64,000 bases of DNA from Eubacterium plexicaudatum ASF492 (GTDB lineage: Bacteria > Bacillota > Clostridia > Lachnospirales > Lachnospiraceae): NCBI RefSeq assembly GCF_000364225.2, contig NZ_AQFT02000001.1, positions 1,488,001-1,552,000 on the forward strand, in the 5' to 3' direction. This document shows, one piece after another, positions 16,940-26,922 of this stretch. The first letter of the stretch is position 1, and the number at the start of each line of letters is the position of its first letter. The notes beneath the pieces were generated by a model that had not been told where the DNA came from, did not search any database, and worked only from the letters and a program-made list of their open reading frames with translations. Both the position numbers and the translations under genes were made by a program.

Positions 16940-18502
16940 ATGAAGGAGAAATTTTCCTTTTCTCAGTTTCAAAAATTAGGAAAAGTGCTTATGACGCCAG
17001 TCATGATCATGCCGATTGCCGGTATTCTGGTCGGTATTGGTTCGGCTTTTACGACGAAAAATATTGTGGAGCTGGCGCCCTTTTTAGGAACCCCATATGT
17101 ATCGTTGTTTTTTAACCTGCTTAAGGCCATGGGCAATACCGTCAATTCCTATCTTCCGATTATTTTTGCGGTTTCCGTAGCGGTAGGTTATGCAAAGAAG
17201 GAAAAAGGAATTGCCGCTCTTTGCAGTGTGATTGGTTTTCTGGCCATGAACAATGTGATGAATGTACTGCTTACCAGTCTCGGCAAGCTGGATCCTTCCG
17301 CAATGACGACAGGACAATCTATGGTTATGGGCATCGCTTCTTTGGATACGGGTGTTTTTGGCGGTATTTTGGTTGGACTTTTGGTTGCCTGGCTGCATAA
17401 TAAGTATTATAATATCCAGCTTCCTCCGATTCTGGGCATTTTTTCAGGAACAAAATTTGTTCCGATGGTTACGCTGCTCGGATGTTCGGCGCTTGGTTTT
17501 GTCATGTCGTTCTTCTGGCCGATTGTACAGAACGGTCTTACGATGATGGGTGAGCTGATCTATGAGACAGGAGCTGCGGGCAGTGTTATTTATGGATTGA
17601 GCGAAAGAGCGTTGCTGCCGTTTGGTCTGCATCACTTTATTTATACGCCGTTTTTCTTTACCAATCTGGGCGGTTCGATGGAAATTGACGGAACGGTGGT
17701 AGAAGGTGCGTTAAATATTTACAATGCGATGCTTGCTTCTCCGGATACGATGTTTGACATTAATATTTCTCGGTTTGTTATGAATGGTAAAGTTATATTT
17801 GCAATGTTCGGGATGCCTGGCGCTGCGCTGGCTATTTATCATACGGCAAAACCGGAAAAGAAACAGCAGGTGAAAGCGCTGCTGATCGCTGCGGTCATTC
17901 CGTCTATTTTTACCGGGATTACGGAGCCGATCGAATATTCGTTTCTGTTTGTAGCACCATTGCTGTTTGTCATTCATGCAGGATTTGCAGGACTGACGTA
18001 CTTACTGACATATATTTTCCAGGTCAATATACCAGGCCCGAGCGCTTTTGGCGGACCGTTTCTGAGTACGCTGTTTAACGGAATCATGCAGGCGGACAAG
18101 GGCTCCAACTGGATTTGGGTATTTATTCTGGGCGCATGTTTCTTTGTTCTGTATTATGTTACTTTTAAGTTTATGATATTAAAATTCAACTATAAAACGC
18201 CGGGACGCGAGGCGGACGAAGAAGAAGTCAAGCCTCTGAGCGGCAAGAAAGTCAGTGACGACATTCTTGCGGTCATCATTGAAGGTCTGGGCGGTGCGGA
18301 TAATATTTTAAACGTTGATGCATGCTTTACCCGATTGCGTGTAAAAGTAAAGGACAAAGCACTTGTTATGAGTGACAAGGAATGGAAAGAACAGACCGGC
18401 GCGAATGGAGTTGTGCGTGTTGACGATGGTGTGCAGATTATTTATGGGACAAAAGCAGATATTTATAAAAATAATCTGAAAAATATATTGGGAATGGAAT
18501 AA
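16940..18502 (+). CDS. PTS alpha-glucoside/maltose-type EIICB permease
   Basis: A 520-residue glucose-family PTS permease. The N-terminal EIIC membrane domain has about ten hydrophobic segments and the family motifs PVMIMPIAGILVGIG (about residues 19-33), LLPFGLHHFIYTPFFF and GITEPIEYSFLFVAPLLF (about 333-350). The C-terminal EIIB domain ends the protein, with the phospho-cysteine in NVDACFTRLRV (about residue 460). No EIIA domain is fused, so phosphate probably comes from the EIIA at 14130. It has an AGGAGG ribosome site and sits in an operon with the GH4 gene, followed by a terminator. The domain order and GH4 partner resemble MalX/GlvC/MalB systems. The sugar is likely maltose or a related alpha-glucoside, by inference. 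Confidence 0.9.
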   Translation: MKEKFSFSQFQKLGKVLMTPVMIMPIAGILVGIGSAFTTKNIVELAPFLGTPYVSLFFNLLKAMGNTVNSYLPIIFAVSVAVGYAKKEKGIAALCSVIGFLAMNNVMNVLLTSLGKLDPSAMTTGQSMVMGIASLDTGVFGGILVGLLVAWLHNKYYNIQLPPILGIFSGTKFVPMVTLLGCSALGFVMSFFWPIVQNGLTMMGELIYETGAAGSVIYGLSERALLPFGLHHFIYTPFFFTNLGGSMEIDGTVVEGALNIYNAMLASPDTMFDINISRFVMNGKVIFAMFGMPGAALAIYHTAKPEKKQQVKALLIAAVIPSIFTGITEPIEYSFLFVAPLLFVIHAGFAGLTYLLTYIFQVNIPGPSAFGGPFLSTLFNGIMQADKGSNWIWVFILGACFFVLYYVTFKFMILKFNYKTPGREADEEEVKPLSGKKVSDDILAVIIEGLGGADNILNVDACFTRLRVKVKDKALVMSDKEWKEQTGANGVVRVDDGVQIIYGTKADIYKNNLKNILGME

Positions 18503-18515
18503 GGAAAAGGCAAAG

Positions 18516-18550
18516 AAAAAGGCTGTCACTGCCATGTGGCAGCCTTTTTT
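18516..18550 (+). terminator. Terminator of the GH4-EIICB operon
   Basis: AAAAAGGCTGTCAC pairs with GTGGCAGCCTTTTTT around a TGCCAT loop (one T-G wobble), followed directly by T residues. Confidence 0.82.
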
Positions 18551-18575
18551 GACGTTTTTTTCGTTTGTGCTTTGC

Positions 18576-18604
18576 TTGACAAGATTATAAATTTGGAGTA
18601 TATT
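18576..18604 (+). promoter_or_regulatory. Promoter of the mannan-locus LacI regulator
   Basis: TTGACA (18576-18581), 17 bases, TATATT (18599-18604). Just downstream, TTAATT-CAGACT-AATTAA (about 18619-18636) is a small dyad that could be an autoregulatory LacI site. Its core resembles the larger dyad at 19894. Confidence 0.7.
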
Positions 18605-18663
18605 AAAATTAACTTAAATTAATTCAGACTAATTAAAATTTGTTTATAGCAATGGGGGAACAT

Positions 18664-19688
18664 ATGGCTAAAGATGTGACTTTGGCGGATATCGCTGCGA
18701 AAATAGGAGTGAGCTCGGTTGCGGTCTCAAAAGCGCTGACAGGAAAGCCGGGAGTCAGCGATGAGCTTAGAATCCGGATTAAGCAGGCGGCGGAACGGAT
18801 GGGATATATTTCTGCCTCTTCAGGAAAATCAGCGGTTACGGAAACAGGAAATATCGGGGTAATCATTCCGGAAATTTATTACGGCTATTCCTTTTCTTTT
18901 TACGGGCAGTTGTATGAGAAAGTAGTGAGAGCTTTGTATGAGAATCAATACTACGGCATTTTGGAGCTGCTCGCAAAAGAAGATGAACTGGATGGAAATA
19001 TTCCGAAGGTGCTGCGCGACTGGAAGGTGGACGGGGTGATCTTTATGGGACAGGTGGAAGAGAGCTACATTCGCAAAATAGTGAGCGAGTCGGAGTTGCC
19101 GGTGTTTTTTCTGGATACGTACAGGTCGTCTGCTGCAGTTGATACGGTTGTCTCGGATGGCTATTACGGTACCTATATGCTGACGGATTATCTGATCCGG
19201 CGCGGACACAGAAAGCTTGGATTTGTAGGAAACATTGACGCTACGGACAGCATTGCGGACCGGTTTTGGGGATATCGAAAAGCGCTGCAGTATCATCATA
19301 TTGCATTTGAAAGCAGCTGGGAAATATCCGACCGCAGCCGGTATGGAAATATTGCGGAGAGTATTTTAACGGAATATAACGGACTGGACGCTTATGTATG
19401 TAATTGTGACCATACCGCGTACATCGTCATTCAGGATTTGGAACGGATGGGATATTCCGTACCGGAGGATGTGTCAGTCGTTGGTTTTGATGATTTCCTG
19501 CCCACCGACTGGGGAAGGGGTGTGGACCGGATTACCTCCTACAGTGTCAACATGGAGCTGATGGCGGAGACATGTGTGAAATCAATGATAAAAAAATCCG
19601 GCATGAGAAATATGTGGAAGGCATTCAGATTGTGACCGGCAGGATCGTTGAAAAAGAAACGGTAAAAGACCGGATTGTATTGGAATAA
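18664..19688 (+). CDS. LacI-family regulator of the mannan locus (one-base frame break)
   Basis: The N-terminal LacI HTH is seen as VTLADIAAKIGVSSVAVSKALTG (about residues 6-28), followed by a periplasmic-binding-protein-like sensor domain (IGVIIPEIYYGYSFSFYG; VDGVIFMGQ; GHRKLGFVGNIDATDSIADRFWGY; SVVGFDDFLPTDWG). ATG 18664 is chosen because GGGGGAA precedes it. The frame breaks at the A-run 19590-19596; one extra A gives KKIRHEKYVEGIQIVTGRI and a stop at 19688, a normal 341-residue LacI protein. It is followed by a terminator and then the importer operon, so it probably represses that operon in the absence of mannooligosaccharides. Confidence 0.87.
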
Positions 19689-19745
19689 AAACAGAACAAA
19701 TCGATATGGATCACGTCGCCGCATTTGCGGAGCGTATGGATAGGC

Positions 19746-19774
19746 TGCCAGGGATATCCCTGGCATATTTTTTT
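19746..19774 (+). terminator. Terminator of the LacI gene
   Basis: Perfect 20-base palindrome TGCCAGGGATATCCCTGGCA (19746-19765) followed by TATTTTTTT. Confidence 0.85.
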
Positions 19775-19778
19775 GCGA

Positions 19779-19819
19779 AAGGAGCTGCCATGAAGGGAAT
19801 GATTTCATGGCAGCTCCTT
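19779..19819. repeat. 16-base inverted repeat downstream of the LacI terminator
   Basis: AAGGAGCTGCCATGAA and its complement flank a 9-base loop. There is no T-run on either side, so it is not an ordinary terminator. Role unknown. Confidence 0.5.
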
Positions 19820-19893
19820 AAAGTTTGCATTTGTTTCTTAAACATGTATGGATACATAAGGTAGTTAAATAAGATATTTTAATTAGAATGAAG

Positions 19894-19919
19894 ATTAATT
19901 TTTACGAGCAAAAATTAAT
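19894..19919. promoter_or_regulatory. Candidate operator upstream of the mannan operon
   Basis: ATTAATTTTT-ACGAGC-AAAAATTAAT is a perfect 10-base inverted repeat, about 130 bases upstream of the mapped promoter. It shares the TTAAT/ATTAA core with the dyad at the lacI promoter. LacI binding is inferred. The remaining AT-rich sequence 19820-20211 holds the promoter at 20052 and no gene. Confidence 0.45.
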
Positions 19920-20051
19920 AAAATGTATTTATGAATATAAAATAAATTAAAATATGATCGGATGTTAAACTGGTTATTGTGTATAATACATAAAAATACA
20001 TTGTATATTTTGTATATTATGGCAAAAATAAATATATGCCGTAATAATTCG

Positions 20052-20080
20052 TTGACTTTACATATTAACTTATATATAAT
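20052..20080 (+). promoter_or_regulatory. Promoter of the mannan-utilisation operon
   Basis: TTGACT (20052-20057), 17 bases, TATAAT (20075-20080), within an AT-rich stretch. The transcript would start about 120 bases before the solute-binding protein gene, leaving room for leader regulation. Confidence 0.75.
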
Positions 20081-20211
20081 TAAAATAAATCAAGAGAGAT
20101 TAATAAAATACTTAAAATATAATGTATGTGGTTTTACATATGATTTGCAGAATGAAAAGATTATAAGGTTGTAAAGCCTTAAAATAAAAATAAAAAGAAA
20201 AGGAGATTGTT

Positions 20212-21590
20212 ATGAATTACAAAATTTTCAAAAGAATGCTTTGTGCATCGCTGGCGGCAGCTATGATAGTACCAATGGCAGCCTGCGGGTCCGAATCGAA
20301 TGATTCGGGCGACAAGGAAGAAGCAATGGATGTTACACTTGATCAGATCAAACTTGGAGAGGATTACACGGATATCAAGGCGGATCTGAAGTTCCTGACG
20401 CATAAGACCGATGTGGTGGATACAACATTTGCAAATTACATAACCGAATTTCAAAATTATATCCGAATATCAACATTGAATATGAAGGCATTACCTCATA
20501 TGCGGACGATATTACCACACGGCTTACAACAGGCGACTGGGGCGATATTTGTATGGTTCCTACCTCGGTGGATAAGAAAGAGCTCTCAAATTATTTTACA
20601 AAGCTTGGCGATAAAGCAGAGCTTGCCAAGTCTTATGAAGAAAATATGCTGAATAATTTTATGTATCAGGATGTCGTATATGGAATCCCTTCTATGGCAA
20701 ATGTGCAGGGGATCATTTACAACAAAAAAGTATTTGAAGAGGCAGGGGTCACGGAGCTGCCGAAAACACCGGATGAGTTTTTGACGGCGCTTGCGGCTAT
20801 CAAAGAAAAAACAGATGCAATCCCGCTTTATACGAATTTTGCCGCAGGCTGGACAATGACGGCATGGGATGCATATATAGACGGCGGCGCGACCGGAGAT
20901 CCGGATTTTGCAAATACTGGCATTACGAAAGGACAGAACCCGTTTTCAGACAGAGGTGATGGAACAGGGCCGTATGCTGTTTACAATGTCCTTTATGAAG
21001 CGATAAAGAGAGGGCTTACCGAGGATGACCCGACGACAACCGACTGGGAAGGCAGCAAAGGAAAGCTGAACAATGGTGAGATTGCCTGTATGGCGCTTGG
21101 ATCCTGGTCCGTAGTACAGATTCAGCAGGCGGGTGACAATGCGGCGGATATTGGGTATATGACATTCCCGATTTCTGTAGATGGGAAGCAGTATATCTCA
21201 GCAGGACCGGATTATTGCTACGGCATTAACTGCAACAGCTCAAGGGATGAGCAGATTGCCGCTATGTGCTATATCAAATGGCTGGTAGAGGAATCCGGAT
21301 TTGCACAGGGTGAAGGCGGACTTTCGATCGTGATCGGCGACGAATATCCGGATGCTTTAAAAACACTGGACGGCGTAGAGCTTGTGATAAACAATCCTTC
21401 GGCAGCTGGAGAAGAAAACCTGTTCAATGATATTAACAACGATTCCGAACTGGGTCTGAATGTATCAGGCGCCGTTCCAAAGGAAATAGTGGAAGAGGCC
21501 GTTGCCGGGACGAAAACAATGGAAGAAATGACGGCGGAATGGAATGAGAAATGGACGGCTGCTCAGGAATCAAATGGCGTGGAGCACTGA
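20212..21590 (+). CDS. Mannooligosaccharide ABC transporter solute-binding lipoprotein (one-base frame break)
   Basis: A 459-residue family 1 extracellular binding protein after repair. The signal peptide with lipobox MAACGS at residues 23-28 implies lipidation at Cys and anchoring outside the membrane. The frame breaks at the A-run 20453-20456; adding one A gives FQKLYPNINIEYEGITS, TTGDWGDICMVP, joining cleanly to the downstream frame. The body shows typical family features: TPDEFLTALAAIKEK, NGEIACMALGSWSV, GPDYCYGINCNS. It starts behind AAGGAG and is followed by a stem-loop and then two permease genes. Context with GH130 and GH26 genes makes beta-mannooligosaccharides the likely ligand. Confidence 0.88.
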
Positions 21591-21599
21591 TAATTAAGG

Positions 21600-21622
21600 A
21601 GGCGGGGAGAAAATCTCCGCCT
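21600..21622 (+). promoter_or_regulatory. Intercistronic stem-loop after the binding-protein gene
   Basis: AGGCGGGGAGA pairs with TCTCCGCCT (two bulged G residues) 10 bases after the stop. Such hairpins commonly stabilise the upstream message or end part of the transcripts, giving more binding protein than permease. Confidence 0.55.
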
Positions 21623-21648
21623 TTGCCTGAAAGAAAGGAGAAAGGCTG

Positions 21649-22626
21649 ATGAGTGAAAAAAAGAGCTTCAAAGCATGGATTCAGTCGGGAAAAGTAAACC
21701 GTAATCTCTGCATTTTTACATTTATGCTTGTGCCGGTGGCATTACTGGTTGTTTTTACCTATATCCCATTTTTTAAAATGATCGGGTTTAGCTTTTACGA
21801 TATGAAATATATTGGGGAACGGGAATTTGTCGGATTGAAAAATTACGTGGAAGTGTTTACGAGAAAAGACTGTTTCCAGGCATTAAAGCTAAGCTTGTAC
21901 TATATTGCAGCTTCCTTTGTACAGCTTGGACTTGCGCTTTATTTTGCTTCTGTTTTGAGTTTCAAAATTAAAGGAAGCGGGATTTTTAAAGGGCTTATGT
22001 TTTTCCCTTATCTTGTATGCGGCATTGCGGTTGGTTTTATTTTTAAGTTTTTTTATACGAGAGGCTTTGTGCTGGATACGGTGCTTCAGTGGTGCGGCTT
22101 TGAGCTGGATCAGCTTCCTTACTGGCTTAAGGATACGAGCATCAATAATATTTCCGTTGCGGCGACCTCCATCTGGAGGTATATGGGACAGGGAATGGTC
22201 ATGTTTATAGGGGCCATTATGTCTGTGGATGCTTCGCTTTATGAAGCGGCTGATATTGACGGGGCAAACAGCTTTCAGAAGTTTATTTATATGATTCTGC
22301 CGAATATCAAGACGATCATTGTTCTGAATATGATCCTTTCCATTACAGGCTCTTTGAGCGTGTTTGAGCCGCCATATGTAATTACCGGCGGTGATTTTGG
22401 AACAGGTACTTATTTTGTCATTATGAATAGGCTGGCGCATGAGAGCCAGAAGGTAGGGCTTGCATCTGCGATGGCAGTCGTGCTGCTCATACTGATCATT
22501 CTAGCGACGATGATCCAGAAGTGGATCGAAAAATATTACTTCGGCGTAGGGGATATGGAACCGCTGCGTGAGGTCAGAAGGCGTAAAAAACGCCAGGCAA
22601 TGACGGCGAAAGGAGGCGTACGATAA
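21649..22626 (+). CDS. ABC sugar transporter permease (first)
   Basis: A 325-residue inner-membrane component of a carbohydrate-uptake ABC importer, MalF-like. Six hydrophobic segments run from FTFMLVPVALLVVFTYIPF (about residues 25-43) onward. The EAA loop that docks the ATPase is seen as EAADIDGANSFQKFIYMILPNI (about 201-222; E, G and the IxLP end are conserved). A good AAAGGAG site lies upstream. The stop codon (TAA, 22624-22626) overlaps the A of the next gene's ATG, showing tight coupling. No ATPase gene is in the locus, so a shared MsmK-type ATPase elsewhere is presumably used. Confidence 0.92.
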   Translation: MSEKKSFKAWIQSGKVNRNLCIFTFMLVPVALLVVFTYIPFFKMIGFSFYDMKYIGEREFVGLKNYVEVFTRKDCFQALKLSLYYIAASFVQLGLALYFASVLSFKIKGSGIFKGLMFFPYLVCGIAVGFIFKFFYTRGFVLDTVLQWCGFELDQLPYWLKDTSINNISVAATSIWRYMGQGMVMFIGAIMSVDASLYEAADIDGANSFQKFIYMILPNIKTIIVLNMILSITGSLSVFEPPYVITGGDFGTGTYFVIMNRLAHESQKVGLASAMAVVLLILIILATMIQKWIEKYYFGVGDMEPLREVRRRKKRQAMTAKGGVR

Positions 22627-23471
22627 TGTCAAAGGGAAAAACAAAAAGCATTGTTGTGACAGTTTTGAAATATTTCACATTGATCCTTGGAGGGTTTATC
22701 TCCGTACTTCCAATCGTAGTCTGCGTGATCACAGCGTTCAAGACTCCGGAAGAATATGCGTCGACTAACGTTATGACGCTTCCGAAGAGCTGGTTTTATT
22801 TTGAGAACTTTATCCAGGCATGGAAACAGGCGAATATGGGCGTTGCGTTCCGCAATTCGATCATTATCCTGGTCTGTGTGCTGGCGGGCTCTATTATGAC
22901 AGGCTCCATGCTGGCTTATGTACTCAGCCGTTTTAAATTCAAAGGCAATGGGCTGGTGCGCAATATGTTCCTGTTTGCTTCGCTGCTGCCGGGTATCGCG
23001 ATGCAGGTATCCGTATATCAGATCATGTACAGTCTTGGATGGATCAATTTTTTGCCAGGATATATCATTATGATGTGTGGTACAGATATTATTTCTATTT
23101 ATATCTTTATCCAGTTTTTTGAAAATATTCCGGATTCCCTGGATGAATCGGCGATCATGGATGGATGTACGTATTTTGGTGTATTTTTCCGGATCCTGTT
23201 CCCGCTGTTAAAGCCGGCGATCGTAACGGTTATGATCTTAAAAGGTGTAGGCGTTTATAACGAATACTATACGGCCAACCTTTACCTGCAGGATAAAAAC
23301 AGGCTGGTTACGGTTGCGACGTCGCTGTTTAAGTTTACCGGGCCGTTGGGAAATCAGTACAATTATATTTGCGCAGGCGTTATTATTACGATGCTGCCGG
23401 CGTTGATTGTATTTATTGTCTGCCAGAAACAGATCTACGGCGGTCTGGCTGCCGGTGCTGTTAAAGGGTAG
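22626..23471 (+). CDS. ABC sugar transporter permease (second)
   Basis: A 281-residue MalG-like permease, overlapping the first permease by one base. Six predicted spans include LILGGFISVLPIVVCVITAF near the N-terminus. The EAA-type docking loop is ESAIMDGCTYFGVFFRILFPLLKP (about residues 180-203). Its C-terminal VFIVCQKQIYGGLAAGAVKG is the usual ending of this permease class. With the partner at 21649 it forms the membrane channel for the oligosaccharide. Confidence 0.93.
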   Translation: MSKGKTKSIVVTVLKYFTLILGGFISVLPIVVCVITAFKTPEEYASTNVMTLPKSWFYFENFIQAWKQANMGVAFRNSIIILVCVLAGSIMTGSMLAYVLSRFKFKGNGLVRNMFLFASLLPGIAMQVSVYQIMYSLGWINFLPGYIIMMCGTDIISIYIFIQFFENIPDSLDESAIMDGCTYFGVFFRILFPLLKPAIVTVMILKGVGVYNEYYTANLYLQDKNRLVTVATSLFKFTGPLGNQYNYICAGVIITMLPALIVFIVCQKQIYGGLAAGAVKG

Positions 23472-23528
23472 GACAGACGCGAAAGTATGAAAAAAGAAAA
23501 TAAATAGAAAAAACGGAGGGATCGCGAA

Positions 23529-24554
23529 ATGAGCGAAATAAAAATAATAGGTGCGGCAGTTCCAAATATGCCGTGGCAGGAGCGTCCGGCGGACAGCAAA
23601 ACGGAGCTGCCGTTATGGAGATACGCAGACAATCCGGTGATCGAACGAAATCCAGCCAAAGGCGTTGCCAGAATATTTAATAGCGCGGTTATGCCGTATG
23701 AAGGGGAATTTATCGGCGTATTCCGTGGGGAACAGACGAACGGCATTCCATATATTTATCTTGGAAGGAGCAAGGACGGCCTTCATTGGGATTTTGAACA
23801 AGACAAGATCCCGTTCCAGGATGCGCAGGGAAATGAGTTTATGCCGCAGTATGCGTATGATCCGCGGCTGGTAAAGGTGGAGGATACGTATTATATCATC
23901 TGGTGCCAGGATTTTTACGGCGCATCCATAGGTATCGCAAAGACACAGGACTTTAAGGTGTTTACAAGGCTTGAAAATCCGTTTTTGCCGTTTAACAGGA
24001 ATGCGGTACTGTTTCCAAGAAAAATAAACGGAAAGTTTTATATGCTTTCACGGCCAAGCGACAGCGGGCATACGCCTTTTGGAGATATTTTTATTTCAGA
24101 AAGCCCGGATATGGAGTTCTGGGGCAGGCATCGTCATGTGATGGGAAAAGGGCAGCAGTGGTGGCAGAATGTAAAGATCGGAGGCGGCGCTGCGCCGATT
24201 GAAACGAGCGAAGGCTGGCTATTGTTTTACCATGGGGTGACAGGAACGTGCAACGGTTATGTATACAGCATTGGCGGCGCGATCTTGGACTTGGAGGAAC
24301 CATCTGTTGTCAAATACCGCTGTGAGACATTTTTGCTGACACCGGAGGAATGGTATGAGGAACGCGGCTTTGTACCGAATGTGACGTTTCCGTGTGCAAC
24401 GATACACGATGCGGAAAGCGGAAGGATCGCGATATATTATGGCGCTGCGGATACATATGTAGGGCTTGCGTTTACAAAGGTAGACGAAGTGGTGGATTAT
24501 ATTAAGGAACACAGCGTTGTTACAAAGGAAGACACGGAAATTGGAATACGCTGA
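23529..24554 (+). CDS. GH130 beta-1,4-mannooligosaccharide phosphorylase-like
   Basis: A 341-residue GH130 five-bladed propeller enzyme. Visible motifs are VFRGEQTNG, YAYDPRLVKVEDTYYIIWCQD (about residues 115-135, containing the catalytic Asp region), PFNRNAVLFPRKINGKFYML and GGGAAPIETSEGWLLFYHG. The size and these motifs fit the GH130 branch that phosphorolyses mannooligosaccharides, releasing alpha-mannose-1-phosphate; the branch that acts on mannosyl-glucose is longer and is represented separately at 25754. It lacks a signal peptide, so it is cytosolic. It follows the permeases after 57 bases with GGAGGG. Confidence 0.87.
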   Translation: MSEIKIIGAAVPNMPWQERPADSKTELPLWRYADNPVIERNPAKGVARIFNSAVMPYEGEFIGVFRGEQTNGIPYIYLGRSKDGLHWDFEQDKIPFQDAQGNEFMPQYAYDPRLVKVEDTYYIIWCQDFYGASIGIAKTQDFKVFTRLENPFLPFNRNAVLFPRKINGKFYMLSRPSDSGHTPFGDIFISESPDMEFWGRHRHVMGKGQQWWQNVKIGGGAAPIETSEGWLLFYHGVTGTCNGYVYSIGGAILDLEEPSVVKYRCETFLLTPEEWYEERGFVPNVTFPCATIHDAESGRIAIYYGAADTYVGLAFTKVDEVVDYIKEHSVVTKEDTEIGIR

Positions 24555-24574
24555 AAATATGGAGGAATATATAG

Positions 24575-25749
24575 TTGCGGTCATTGCTTAAGACAGAAGT
24601 AAAAAAACATTTGGAAACAGGGATCCTGCCATTTTGGCAGGGCATGAAGGACGAAACATACGGCGGCTTTTATGGCTATATGGGATACGATCGAAATATA
24701 GACCAAAAGGCGGTCAAAGGAAGCATCCTAAACAGCAGGATCCTCTGGTTTTTCTCCAACGCATATACGCTGCTGCATAAGGAAGAGCTTTTAGAAAGCG
24801 CGCGTCATGCTTATTGCTTTTTAAAAGAGCACTGTTTGGACAGGGAGTATGGCGGGGTATACTGGTCGCTGACTTATAACGGGGATGCGGCGGATGCCAC
24901 AAAGCATACGTATGCGCAGGCGTTTGCGATCTATGCGCTTTCTTCCTATTATGAAGCATCCAATGACAGGCAGGCGCTTGAGGCAGCACGCAGCCTGTAT
25001 CGCTTGGTGGAAGAAAAATGCGCGGATGACCAAGGGTATCGCGAAGCGTTTGAAAGGGATTTCCAGCCGGCGGAAAATGATAAGCTTTCCGAAAACGGGG
25101 TTATGGCTGACCGGACGATGAATACGCTGCTGCACGTATTTGAAGCTTATACAGAGCTATATCGGGTATCCAAAGACGCGTGTGTGGCAGACCGGCTGCG
25201 GGATATGCTGGAGCTTGTCGCAGAAAAGATCTACAATCCAAAGCTCGGACGGCAGGAGGTTTTCTTTGATAACAACCGGAAGTCTTTGATCGACCTTTAT
25301 TCTTATGGGCATGATATTGAAGCGGCATGGCTGTTGGACCGCGGCGTGGAGGTTTTGGGGGATACGTATGACGCGGAAAAAATAGCATCGATCACAAAAG
25401 AGATCACAGCGAATATATACGACAGGGCTTACATAGACCATTCCCTTGTAAATGAAGCGGAAAATGGAATTGTGGATACTACGCGCGTCTGGTGGGTGCA
25501 GGCGGAGGCTGTTGTTGGTTTTTGAATGGATATGAAAAGCAGCAGGATGAAAAATATCTGGAAGCGGCGGTTGATATCTGGGGCTATATCAGAGACTATC
25601 TGGTGGACCAGCGGCCGGGGTCGGAATGGTTTGCAAAGCTGGATAAAGACGCAAATCCGATTCCGGCGCCTATTATGGAACCGTGGAAATGTCCGTATCA
25701 TAACGGGAGAATGTGTTTTGAGGTGATAAAAAGGCTGAAAGGGGTTTAA
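24575..25749 (+). CDS. Cellobiose 2-epimerase / mannobiose epimerase (one-base frame break)
   Basis: A 391-residue AGE-superfamily (alpha/alpha)6-barrel enzyme, starting at TTG 24575 with GGAGGA 8 bases upstream. It interconverts the reducing-end glucose and mannose of beta-1,4-disaccharides; in mannan pathways it turns mannobiose into mannosyl-glucose. Seen here: [18 protein letters not shown] near the N-terminus, [19 protein letters not shown], the catalytic His region [16 protein letters not shown] (about residue 245) and [11 protein letters not shown] (about 305). The frame breaks at T-run 25519-25523; an extra T gives [17 protein letters not shown] and the conserved end [16 protein letters not shown]. 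It has a 4-base gap to the GH130 gene that uses its product. Confidence 0.9.
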
Positions 25750-25753
25750 CGAT

Positions 25754-26916
25754 ATGCTTCATAAACAATATGATGTGGAACAGGCGAAGGTAGAGCGCCT
25801 GATTTCCAGAAAAAATCAGAAAAGCAGTATTTACAACGGCATTTATGACAGATACGAATACCCGGTACTGACGAGGGAATTTGTGCCGGTCCACTGGAGA
25901 TATGACCTGGATGAAAAGACGAATCCGTATTTTATGGAGCGCCTTGGAGTAAATGCGGTCATGAATGCCGGGGCGATTTTTTGAACGGGAAATATCATCT
26001 TGTCGTACGTGTGGAAGGAAATGACCGGAAATCCTTTTTTGCAGTAGCGGAAAGTGAGACGGGGATCGATGGGTTCCGCTTTTGGGACTATCCGATCGAG
26101 CTGCCGGATACCTGTCCGGAAGAGACGAACGTATATGATATGCGTCTGACGCAGCATGAGGACGGCTGGATTTACGGTGTATTCTGCTCCGAGAGCAAGG
26201 ACCAAAGCAGCCAGGATCTGTCTGCTGCGGTCGCTGCGGCAGGCATTGTGCGGACAAAGGATCTAAAGACATGGGAGCGCCTTTCCAATCTGAAAACGCT
26301 GCGTTCCCCGCAGCAGCGCAATGTTGCGCTCCATCCGGAATTTATAGACGGGAAATACGCGTTTTATACAAGGCCGATGGACGGCTTTATCGAAACGGGG
26401 AGCGGTGGCGGAATCGGCTTCGGACTGTGCGAGGATATCTGCCATGCGGTCATCGATGAAGAAAAGATCATTAGCAGACGGATCTATCATACGCTCACAG
26501 AAGCAAAAAACGGGGCCGGCGCGCCGCCGATCAGAGGGAACAAATGCTGGATCCACATTGCGCATGGCGTGCGTAATACCGCGGCAGGACTGCGTTATGT
26601 GCTGTATGCATTTGGAACGGACTTACAGGATCCGTCTAAGGTGATCGCGGAGCCGTCCGGCGTATTTTTAGTCCCGCTTGGACAGGAACGGGTTGGAGAT
26701 GTGTCCAATGTTGTCTTTACCAATGGGGCGGTTGCCAGGGAAAACGGCGACGTATTTATTTACTACGCTTCGTGTGATACCAGAATGCATGTAGCGGTAT
26801 CTACGGTTGACAGGCTGGAAGATTATCTGTTTGCTACACCGAAAGACCCGCTGCGGTCAGCAGACTGTGTCAGACAGCGATGCGACCTGATCCGTCGGAA
26901 CATGGAGCTTTTATAG
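25754..26916 (+). CDS. GH130 4-O-beta-D-mannosyl-D-glucose phosphorylase (one-base frame break)
   Basis: A 387-residue enzyme after adding one T to the run 25977-25982, which turns GAIF-stop into [17 protein letters not shown]. It closely follows the known mannosylglucose phosphorylase pattern: [79 protein letters not shown] and [11 protein letters not shown]. The Asp in YDMRL lies at the catalytic-acid position of the family. It splits mannosyl-glucose with phosphate into mannose-1-phosphate and glucose in the cytosol. Its coupling to the epimerase makes the two-enzyme route explicit. Hairpins after the stop suggest partial termination here. Confidence 0.92.
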
Positions 26917-26922
26917 CCGGAT

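Noticed and set aside
20212..26916. Pseudogenisation of the mannan locus (binding protein, epimerase and GH130 all interrupted)
   Set aside because: Each interruption is one base short in an A or T run and the flanking frames are otherwise perfectly conserved. Sequencing error explains all three better than decay.
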